This document shows positions 43,119 through 50,132 of a stretch of DNA of 64,000 nucleotides, piece after piece. Source of the stretch: UBA935 sp031556725. GTDB lineage: Bacteria; Bacillota; Clostridia; Lachnospirales; Lachnospiraceae. Numbering within the stretch: position 1 is the first letter of the stretch; each line of letters begins with the position of its first letter. The stretch lies in the NCBI GenBank assembly GCA_031556725.1, contig JAVBSL010000014.1, positions 224,914-288,913 on the forward strand, in the 5' to 3' direction. The notes below the pieces were generated by a model that saw nothing but the letters and a program-made list of their open reading frames with translations, was not told the DNA's origin and ran no database searches. The position numbers and the translations under genes were made by a program.

Positions 43119-46100
43119 TTATTTCTGTAAGTTTTTTTGTGCTGTAGAAAGCATCAGTTTAATCCGGTTTAACTGGTTAACTTCACTGGCCCCTGGATCG
43201 TAGTCGATGGCTACCACATTGGAAAGCGGATATTGTTTGCGCAGCTCTTTGATAACACCCTTACCTACTACGTGATTAGGCAGACAGCCAAAGGGCTGGG
43301 CACAGACAATATTATTAACACCGCTGTGAATCAGTTCCACCATTTCGCCGGTTAGAAACCACCCTTCACCGGTCTGATTACCGATGGAAACAATGGGCTT
43401 AGCGTACTCAACCGTTTTGTAGATGCTGATCGGAGGTGTAAAATGCGTGCTCTTTTCAAAGGCCTTAGTGGCTGCACCGCGGGCAAATTCCAGAACCTGA
43501 ATCCCCAGTTTGGAAACAAGAGCGGCTTTTTTACTGGTACCCAGCTTATCAGCTTTGTAAATTTGGTTGAAGAAACAATAAAGCATGAAATCAATCAAAT
43601 CGGGAACTACCGCTTCGGCGCCTTCGGATTCCAACAGCTCAACCAGGAAGTTGTTGGCAGCAGGAGCATATTTTACTAAGATTTCACCTACCACACCGAC
43701 CTTGGGTTTCACTTCTCCGGTAATCGGAATGGCATCGAATTCTGCAATCATCTGGCGGCACATCCGTTGGAAGGTGAAAAAATTCATATGCTTTCCGGAA
43801 ACAAATGCAACACATTTTTCCCGCCATTTATCATGAAGGGCATTCACCGAACCGGCTTCCTTTTCGTAAGGACGCATCCGGTAAGTGCAGCGCATGAAGA
43901 TATCACCGAACATGGCGCTGTATGCAGCCCGGATAAACAAATCAGCATTCAGATGGAAGCCGGGATTGCTTTCGATACCGCCCAGATTCAGGGAAATAAC
44001 CGGAACCTGAGGGATACCGGCTTTTTCCAAAGCCCGGCGGATAAAGCCCACATAGTTGGTAGCCCGGCAGCCGCCGCCGGTCTGGGTCATAATAACAGCT
44101 GTCTGATCAGGATCATATTGTCCGGACAAAAGAGCATCCATAATTTGACCAACTACCAAAAGAGAAGGATAGCAGGCATCATTATTAACATATTTCAGGC
44201 CCACATCCACCGCATGCCGGTTATCATTGGGCAGAACTACAAAGTTGTAGCCGCAGGCCCGGAAAGCCGGTTCCAGTAACTCGAAGTGAATGGGTGACAT
44301 CTGGGGACAAAGGATCGTGTAAGTTTTACGCATTTCTTCCGTGAACACAGCACGGTTAATCGCAGAAGAACGAAGCTGCCGTTCCTGCTTTTTCTGTTCT
44401 CTGATCTTAATGGCCGACAATAACGAACGAACTCTGATCCGCGCAGCACCAAGGTTATTGACCTCATCAATTTTTAAACAGGTATAGATTTTATCCGAAC
44501 CGGTTAAGATATCATTGACCTGATCGGTAGTGACTGCATCCAAACCGCAGCCAAAGGAATTCAACTGGATCAAATCCAGATATTCTTTTGTTTTTACGAA
44601 ACTTGCCGCCGCGTAGAGACGAGAATGGTACATCCACTGGTCGGACACGATCAGGGGCCGTTCCGGTGAGGCCAGATGGGAGATGGAGTCCTCGGTCAGG
44701 ACGGCAAGACCGTAGGAAGTAATCAACTCAGGAATACCGTGGTTAATCTCCGGATCGATATGATAAGGACGGCCGGCCAAAACAATACCCCGTTTTCCGT
44801 TGGTTTGCAGATAAGCCAGTACTTCTTCGCCTTTGTCTCTAATGTCTTCTCTGGCCCGTTCCTGTTCTTCCCAGCCGAGCCTTACGGCTTCCAGAATCTC
44901 TGCAGTGGGAAGCTCGCTGAATTCTTCGGCCAATGCCTCGGAAATGGTTTTCATATCACGGAAGGACATAAAGGGATTACGCAGAATCAATTCTCCCCGT
45001 CCGATTTCTTCCATATTGTTTTTGATATTTTCGGAATAAGAAGTAACAATAGGGCAGTTATAGTGATTGTTGGCTTCATCAAATTCATTTCTTTCATAAA
45101 AAAGCGATGGGTAGAAGACGAAATCCACCTTTTGATTTATCAGCCATTTGACATGACCGTGAACCAGCTTGGCAGGATAACATTCCGATTCACTGGGAAT
45201 GGATTCGATACCCAGCTCATAAATTTTATGATTGGAGTTGGGAGATAATACTACCCGGTAACCAAGTCTGGTAAAAAAGGTATGCCAAAACGGATAGTTT
45301 TCAAACATATTTAAGACTCTGGGAATACCAACGGTACCCCGGGGTGCTTCGTCAGCCGGCAGGGGTTCATAGGAAAACTCTCTCTTCAATTTATATTCAA
45401 AGAGATTGGGGATGCCGTCTTCATTTTTGGTTTTACCGATTCCCCGTTCACAGCGGTTGCCGGAGATATATTGGCGGCCGCCGGTAAATTTGTTGATGGT
45501 CAGCCGGCAATTATTGGTACAGCCTTTACATTTGGCCATACTGGTTTCAAACTGCAGGGCGTTGATTTTGGCAATGGAAAGCATGGTGGTGGCCGGTTGA
45601 TTTTCTGTTTCATATTGTTCGCGGGCAATCAAAGCGGCACCGAAAGCTCCCATGATACCGGCAATATCAGGGCGGATGGCGGCACATCCGGCAATCTGCT
45701 CAAAGCTGCGTAAGACCGCATTGTTATAGAAGGTACCACCCTGGACGACGATATTTTTACCCAGGTCCGCCGCATCCGACACCTTAATTACCTTAAATAA
45801 TGCATTTTTAATAACCGAATAAGCAAGTCCGGCCGAAATGTCGGCTACCGAAGCGCCTTCCTTTTGTGCCTGTTTTACTTTAGAGTTCATAAATACCGTA
45901 CAACGGGTACCAAGATCAATTGGATGAGCGGCAAAAAGAGCTTCCTGGGCAAAATCCTGAACGCTGTAGTTCAAAGATTTGGCAAAGGTCTCGATAAAAG
46001 AACCGCAGCCGGACGAGCAGGCTTCATTAAGCTGAACGCTGTCTACGGTTTTGTTCTTTATTTTAATGCATTTCATATCCTGACCGCCGATATCCAGAAT

Positions 46101-47342
46101 ACAGTCTACCTCCGGATTAAAGAAGGCGGCAGCATAATAGTGAGCCACGGTTTCCACTTCCCCGGCATCCAGTAAAAAAGCGGCTTTCATCAAAGCCTCT
46201 CCGTAACCGGTAGAGCAGGAACGGACGATTTTTGCACCGGCCGGTAAGTGTTCGTAAATATCTTTAATGGCATTAATGGCAGTTTTTAAGGGACTGCCGT
46301 CATTATTACTGTAAAAAGAATAAAGTAAAGAACCGTCTTCACCAATCAAAGCCACCTTAGTTGTGGTGGAACCGGCATCGATGCCCAGATAACAATTGCC
46401 TTTATAAGCGGCAATATCACTGACCGATACTTTGGCCGAATTATGCCGTTTGATAAAGGTATCGAATTCCTGTTCATTGGCAAATAAGGGATCCATCCGT
46501 TCTACTTCAAATTCCATTTTAATGGCAGAAGAAAGTTTTTCCACCATTTCTTCCATGGTATAAGAAACTTCTTCCCCGGCATTCAAAGCCGAACCGATGG
46601 CAGCAAACAAATGCGAGTGTCCGGTATCGATGATATGCTCCTCGCCCAACTTCAGGGTTCGGATAAAAGCTTCTTTTAATTCTGATAAAAAGTGCAGAGG
46701 GCCGCCCAGAAAAGCAACATGGCCGCGAATTGGTTTACCGCAGGCTAAACCGCTGATGGTCTGATTGACCACTGCCTGAAAAATAGACGCGGATAAATCT
46801 TCCTTGGTAGCACCTTCATTAATCAAAGGCTGAATATCCGATTTGGCAAAAACACCGCAGCGAGCGGCAATAGTATATAAAGAATGGTACTCTTTGGCAA
46901 ATTCATTTAATCCGGCCGCATCAGTCTGCAGCAGGGAGGCCATCTGGTCGATAAAGGAACCGGTACCGCCGGCACAGATGCCGTTCATCCGCTGTTCCAC
47001 ATTACCGCCTTCGAAATAAATAATTTTGGCATCTTCACCGCCCAGCTCAATGGCCACATCGGTTTGCGGAGCCAGCTCCTTCAGAGCGGTGGCAACAGAA
47101 ATAACTTCCTGAACGAAAGGAACCTGCAAATGGTTGGAAAGGGTCAGACCACCGGAACCGGTAATCATCGGGTGAACCGTAATATTTCCCAGATCTCCGT
47201 AAGCCTTCTTCAGAAGTGAGGCCAGGGTTTCCTGAATGTTTGCGAAATGCCGTTCGTAATCGGAAAACAGGACGGTATTGTCACCGTCCAAAAGTGCTAT
47301 TTTTACTGTTGTTGAGCCAATATCAATACCCAGAGTATACAT
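43119..47342 (-). CDS. Fused acyl-CoA dehydratase activase / dehydratase-like protein (BadF-BadF-DUF2229)
   Basis: A 1407-residue protein. Two ASKHA-type ATPase domains of the 2-hydroxyglutaryl-CoA dehydratase activator family (HgdC/BadF/BcrA) run from about 3-255 (GIDIGSTTVK) and about 318-575 (GIDAGSTTTK). Each retains the two iron-sulfur cysteines: Cys123/Cys162 and Cys442/Cys481. A Cys cluster (605, 608, 612, 631) leads into a DUF2229/CoA-dehydratase-like C-terminal half. The long fused form is common in clostridia but its substrate is not known; it may activate a radical dehydratase or act as an ATP-driven electron donor. ATG 47342 is preferred over TTG 47360 because AAGGGA lies nine bases upstream. 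Confidence 0.88.
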   Translation of the reverse strand: MYTLGIDIGSTTVKIALLDGDNTVLFSDYERHFANIQETLASLLKKAYGDLGNITVHPMITGSGGLTLSNHLQVPFVQEVISVATALKELAPQTDVAIELGGEDAKIIYFEGGNVEQRMNGICAGGTGSFIDQMASLLQTDAAGLNEFAKEYHSLYTIAARCGVFAKSDIQPLINEGATKEDLSASIFQAVVNQTISGLACGKPIRGHVAFLGGPLHFLSELKEAFIRTLKLGEEHIIDTGHSHLFAAIGSALNAGEEVSYTMEEMVEKLSSAIKMEFEVERMDPLFANEQEFDTFIKRHNSAKVSVSDIAAYKGNCYLGIDAGSTTTKVALIGEDGSLLYSFYSNNDGSPLKTAINAIKDIYEHLPAGAKIVRSCSTGYGEALMKAAFLLDAGEVETVAHYYAAAFFNPEVDCILDIGGQDMKCIKIKNKTVDSVQLNEACSSGCGSFIETFAKSLNYSVQDFAQEALFAAHPIDLGTRCTVFMNSKVKQAQKEGASVADISAGLAYSVIKNALFKVIKVSDAADLGKNIVVQGGTFYNNAVLRSFEQIAGCAAIRPDIAGIMGAFGAALIAREQYETENQPATTMLSIAKINALQFETSMAKCKGCTNNCRLTINKFTGGRQYISGNRCERGIGKTKNEDGIPNLFEYKLKREFSYEPLPADEAPRGTVGIPRVLNMFENYPFWHTFFTRLGYRVVLSPNSNHKIYELGIESIPSESECYPAKLVHGHVKWLINQKVDFVFYPSLFYERNEFDEANNHYNCPIVTSYSENIKNNMEEIGRGELILRNPFMSFRDMKTISEALAEEFSELPTAEILEAVRLGWEEQERAREDIRDKGEEVLAYLQTNGKRGIVLAGRPYHIDPEINHGIPELITSYGLAVLTEDSISHLASPERPLIVSDQWMYHSRLYAAASFVKTKEYLDLIQLNSFGCGLDAVTTDQVNDILTGSDKIYTCLKIDEVNNLGAARIRVRSLLSAIKIREQKKQERQLRSSAINRAVFTEEMRKTYTILCPQMSPIHFELLEPAFRACGYNFVVLPNDNRHAVDVGLKYVNNDACYPSLLVVGQIMDALLSGQYDPDQTAVIMTQTGGGCRATNYVGFIRRALEKAGIPQVPVISLNLGGIESNPGFHLNADLFIRAAYSAMFGDIFMRCTYRMRPYEKEAGSVNALHDKWREKCVAFVSGKHMNFFTFQRMCRQMIAEFDAIPITGEVKPKVGVVGEILVKYAPAANNFLVELLESEGAEAVVPDLIDFMLYCFFNQIYKADKLGTSKKAALVSKLGIQVLEFARGAATKAFEKSTHFTPPISIYKTVEYAKPIVSIGNQTGEGWFLTGEMVELIHSGVNNIVCAQPFGCLPNHVVGKGVIKELRKQYPLSNVVAIDYDPGASEVNQLNRIKLMLSTAQKNLQK

Positions 47343-47376
47343 TTTAATCAATCCCTTCAAAGTTCTAATCTACGTC

Positions 47377-47405
47377 ATTATACGACACAAAAACAGAAAA
47401 ATCAA
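47377..47405 (-). promoter_or_regulatory. Sigma-A promoter of the fused activase gene
   Basis: Minus strand: TTGATT (47400-47405) and consensus TATAAT (47377-47382) with a 17-base spacer, 35 bases before the ATG. Confidence 0.8.
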
Positions 47406-47498
47406 CGTGGGTAAAAAAGGAAGATGTAAAATCTGTGTGAAGAATAACGTGCAAATATTAATTTTTTATTATAAATATAGGAAAGATTTGGTGTTTTG

Positions 47499-47527
47499 TT
47501 TACATTTCATAAATGTAATGTTAGAAT
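47499..47527 (+). promoter_or_regulatory. Promoter of the rhomboid-like/sigma-like operon
   Basis: TTTACA (47499-47504) and TAGAAT (47522-47527), 17-base spacer, 54 bases before the ATG at 47581. Confidence 0.65.
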
Positions 47528-47580
47528 ATATGATGTTCAAGGACAGGATATGTCCCGTCCGATTGTGAAGGAGAGAGAGT

Positions 47581-48453
47581 ATGAAACCCATGAGTAAATT
47601 TGAGAAAAAATTTGGCAGATATGCCATTAAAAATATTTCGATGGTTTTGATTTTATGTTATGCCGCCGGATTTATTATCAATATGATCGATCAGAGTTTT
47701 TTGAACTACCTTAGCTTAAATCCTTATGCCATCCTGCATGGTCAGGTGTGGCGGCTGATTACCTGGATTATTGTCCCGCCGTCACTTAATATGAATTTAT
47801 TCTTTATCTTAATTATGCTGTATTTTTATTATTCCATCGGAACCAGTCTGGAACACGCATGGGGTACCTATCGGTATAATATTTACTTATTTTCGGGGAT
47901 GCTGTTTACCATCGTAGGATCGTTCTTGATGATGGTATATATCTATATTTCGGTACCGGCTTTATTGCAGTCACCGGAAAGCGCAGAGCTGGTTTTTCGT
48001 CAGACGGCCACTTATTTTAGTACTTACTATGTAAATATGTCAATCTTTTTGGCATATGCGGCCACCTTTTCGGAAGCCAGGGTATTACTGTTTTTTATTA
48101 TTCCGATAAAGGTAAAATATCTGGGAATTATATATGGAATCATGCTTGGGGCCGAGTTTTTTGCCGGAAATATATATAATAAAGTAGTAATCGGTGCATC
48201 TTTGCTGAACTTTATTATTTTCTTCCTGACTTCCCGTAATCGTATTCATATGTCTCCCAAACAGGTAAAGCGCCGGTATGAATATAAGCAGGAAGTGAAG
48301 AAGAGTGCCGGCATCAGCCGGCATAAGTGTGCTGTGTGCGGAATAACGGAGGAAGACGATCCGAACAGAGAGTTCCGTTTCTGCTCCAAGTGCGCCGGAA
48401 ATTATGAATATTGCAGCGAACATTTATACACCCATACCCATATAAAGAATTGA
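47581..48453 (+). CDS. Rhomboid-like membrane protein with C-terminal zinc ribbon
   Basis: A 290-residue protein with about six membrane segments. The GQVWRLITWIIVPP segment and the following NLFFILIMLYFYYSIGTSLEHAWGTYRYNIYLFSG resemble the first half of rhomboid proteases. The catalytic GxSG serine motif expected in the fourth segment is absent (that region reads NMSIFLAYAATF) and no partner His is evident, so it is probably a non-proteolytic relative. The cytoplasmic tail ends in a Cys/His zinc-ribbon-like module (CAVCG, CSKCA, CSEHLYTH). GGAGAGAG precedes the ATG. A sigma-like gene follows after 30 bases. Confidence 0.75.
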   Translation: MKPMSKFEKKFGRYAIKNISMVLILCYAAGFIINMIDQSFLNYLSLNPYAILHGQVWRLITWIIVPPSLNMNLFFILIMLYFYYSIGTSLEHAWGTYRYNIYLFSGMLFTIVGSFLMMVYIYISVPALLQSPESAELVFRQTATYFSTYYVNMSIFLAYAATFSEARVLLFFIIPIKVKYLGIIYGIMLGAEFFAGNIYNKVVIGASLLNFIIFFLTSRNRIHMSPKQVKRRYEYKQEVKKSAGISRHKCAVCGITEEDDPNREFRFCSKCAGNYEYCSEHLYTHTHIKN

Positions 48454-48483
48454 GACGGATAAAGAGAGGGCATAGGTATTAAA

Positions 48484-49233
48484 GTGAATAATAATAAGGA
48501 AATACAATTTGCCAAAGCACTGGAAGAAGCCAGACAATTGGCAAAGAACCAGGGGAACAGCATTACCGGTGAGCAGGTAAAAGAAATTTTTGCTGATCAA
48601 AGCCTGGCGGAAGAGCAGTTTGCGTTGATCTTTGACTATTTAAAGCAGCACAAAATCGGGGTGGATGAAATCATAGATCCGGATGAATATCTTACCGATG
48701 AAGAAAAAAATTATCTGGAAGATTACCTAAAGGAGCTGGAAGATCTGCGGCAATATACCGCCGGTGAGAAAGCGGCAGCTTTGCTTTCAGCGATGGCGGG
48801 GGACAAGATGGGACAAGGCTGTTTGATGGAAGCTTACCTGCCTGAAGTGGTGGAAATCGCCAAACTATATATCGGCCAGGATGTCTCGGCGGAGGACCTG
48901 ATTGGGGAAGGCAATGTAGCTCTCGCGGTAGGTGTCACTATGCTTGGATGTGTGGAAACCGGAAAAGAAGCCGAAGGCCTGCTGGTTAAAATGATTATGG
49001 ATGCCATGGAAGAACTGATCGGTGAGACCGAACAAGCTCATATAACCGATAAGCAACTGGAAAATAAAGTCAATCAGGTAGCTGAAGCCGCCAGAGAATT
49101 AGCCCAGGCATTGGGCCGCAAAGTGACGATAGAGGAACTTGCGGCTGAAGAAGGCCTTACGGAAGAGCTAATCGGAGAGGCTATTCGCATCAGCGGGAAG
49201 GCTATAGAGGATATTGAATATGGAAACAGTTGA
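48484..49233 (+). CDS. Degenerate sigma-70-like protein lacking promoter-recognition regions
   Basis: A 249-residue acidic protein starting at GTG 48484 (AGGT seven bases upstream). Residues about 8-62 look like sigma region 1.1 (ITGEQVKEIFADQSLAEEQFALIFDYLKQHKIGVD). About 66-105 match region 1.2, and about 112-150 match regions 2.1-2.2 (LMEAYLPEVVEIAKLYI, AEDLIGEGNVALAVGV). About 185-245 match region 3 (ELAQALGRKVTIEELAAEEGLTEELI). The aromatic/basic regions 2.3-2.4 and all of region 4 are missing, so it should not recognise promoters. It could bind RNA polymerase beta' through region 2.2 or compete with sigma. The next gene overlaps its end. Confidence 0.7.
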   Translation: MNNNKEIQFAKALEEARQLAKNQGNSITGEQVKEIFADQSLAEEQFALIFDYLKQHKIGVDEIIDPDEYLTDEEKNYLEDYLKELEDLRQYTAGEKAAALLSAMAGDKMGQGCLMEAYLPEVVEIAKLYIGQDVSAEDLIGEGNVALAVGVTMLGCVETGKEAEGLLVKMIMDAMEELIGETEQAHITDKQLENKVNQVAEAARELAQALGRKVTIEELAAEEGLTEELIGEAIRISGKAIEDIEYGNS

Positions 49234-49654
49234 CAATATCGTTAATAAGGACTTTAAATATGTAATGATGGATACCGGCAATATTTTTCTGGGAGCCAGA
49301 TATTCTTACAGCGAACTGCTGGAGGAGGATATGGTGCCCTTTAAGCTGAAAGTGGTAATTTCTCATTATCTTCTCAAAGAAACCGATCCGGAAACCACTC
49401 TGGAAAGTCAGTTGTATTACCTGGAAGCGGGAAATCTATTGTATGATAGCTTGAAACAACTGCGGGTGAAGGTGAAAGTGAATGCGTTAACGGAAAAGAA
49501 AAGATTGTTCAGAGAACCGGTGGTGCAATATCAGGAGAAAGTAATGGGCCTGGAGGAACTGGTCGGAACCAATCTGGCCCGAAAGAAAGCACAAGGACTG
49601 ATTATTCGGGAGATGATTGTATCACGTTTGGGGTTAATGGCTTTCAGTATATAA
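49220..49654 (+). CDS. Hypothetical protein co-encoded with the sigma-like protein
   Basis: A 144-residue soluble, mixed-charge protein that I do not recognise. It has no signal peptide, no membrane segment and no cysteine. Helical prediction is strong between about residues 45 and 140 (LESQLYYLEAGNLLYDSLKQLRVKVKV, LVGTNLARKKAQGLIIREMIV). ATG 49220 is preferred, with GAGG ten bases upstream; TTG 49214 is in frame. It overlaps the sigma-like gene by 14 bases, which implies translational coupling and probably a shared complex. There is no terminator until the one ending the first small-RNA unit. Confidence 0.65.
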   Translation: METVDNIVNKDFKYVMMDTGNIFLGARYSYSELLEEDMVPFKLKVVISHYLLKETDPETTLESQLYYLEAGNLLYDSLKQLRVKVKVNALTEKKRLFREPVVQYQEKVMGLEELVGTNLARKKAQGLIIREMIVSRLGLMAFSI

Positions 49655-49696
49655 AAAGTGCACAAAAAAGAATGAAAAAAATGTCGAAAATTGTGC

Positions 49697-49724
49697 TTGC
49701 AAAAAACAATAAATCTGATATAAT
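49697..49724 (+). promoter_or_regulatory. Promoter of small-RNA unit 1
   Basis: TTGCAA (49697-49702) and consensus TATAAT (49719-49724), 16-base spacer. Flanking sequence (an AAAAAAATGTCGA block before the -35, then TGCTTGC) recurs at the promoter of unit 2, showing that promoter and RNA were duplicated together. Confidence 0.75.
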
Positions 49725-49730
49725 AATAAT

Positions 49731-49833
49731 TGTAGCAGGAAACGCAACAGGAAACAAAGCTACCACTAACAATCGGTAAAATTCCCCTTTTACACTGAGC
49801 CAGATTGAAACGCAAGTTTCGTCTGGTTCTTTT
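49731..49833 (+). ncRNA. Putative small RNA, unit 1 of a tandem pair
   Basis: About 103 nt from the predicted start to the end of the U-run. A 5' hairpin closes by GTAGC (49732-49736) with GCTAC (49759-49763). A short hairpin GTAAAA / TTTTAC (49776-49793) displays the loop UUCCCC. The 3' terminator hairpin (49797-49829) has a GCAA tetraloop and is followed by TTTT. The last 60 nt are nearly identical to unit 2; differences in the terminator stem are compensatory (A-U here, G-C there), supporting selection on RNA structure. The C-rich loop is complementary to Shine-Dalgarno sequences. No protein-coding potential seen. Confidence 0.7.
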
Positions 49834-49850
49834 AATTTCAAAAGGTTGAT

Positions 49851-49867
49851 ATTTGACTTTGTCAAAT
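49851..49867. promoter_or_regulatory. Palindrome between the two small-RNA units
   Basis: ATTTGAC-TTT-GTCAAAT is a perfect 7-3-7 inverted repeat located after the unit 1 terminator and about 50 bases upstream of the unit 2 -35. It has no counterpart at unit 1, so it could be a regulator site giving the copies different control. Confidence 0.35.
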
Positions 49868-49915
49868 TGTACAAAAAAAACGTAAAAAATGATAAAAAAA
49901 TGTCGATTTTTATAC

Positions 49916-49944
49916 TTGCTTAATCATTTTTATTCTGTTATACT
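49916..49944 (+). promoter_or_regulatory. Promoter of small-RNA unit 2
   Basis: TTGCTT (49916-49921) and TATACT (49939-49944), 17-base spacer, with upstream sequence related to the unit 1 promoter. Confidence 0.7.
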
Positions 49945-49950
49945 AACTTT

Positions 49951-50046
49951 TGTAGTCGGGAAGCGACAGCCCACTACACTAACATACGGTAAAATTCCCC
50001 TTTTACACTGAACCGGATTGAGACGCAAGTTTCATCCGGTTCTTTT
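49951..50046 (+). ncRNA. Putative small RNA, unit 2 of a tandem pair
   Basis: About 96 nt. The 5' hairpin is stronger than in unit 1: TGTAGT-C-GGG (49951-49960) pairs with CCCACTACA (49970-49978). The GTAAAA-UUCCCC-UUUUAC hairpin (49989-50006) is identical to unit 1. The terminator hairpin runs from 50010 to 50042 with a GCAA loop and TTTT. The 5' hairpins share shape but little sequence, whereas the 3' 60 nt are conserved. Together with unit 1, these RNAs fill the 478-bp gap 49655-50132. I cannot match them to a named RNA family. Confidence 0.72.
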
Positions 50047-50132
50047 AATGTATGTTGTAGTAATTTTAACAAAAACATGATATACTAAATCCCGTGAGCC
50101 GTAAAAATGTATATTGGAAAAGAGGAAGTGTA

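Noticed and set aside
43443..46175. Several plus-strand open frames opposite the fused activase gene
   Set aside because: They have no ribosome-binding sites or recognisable protein features and mirror the codon pattern of the minus-strand gene.
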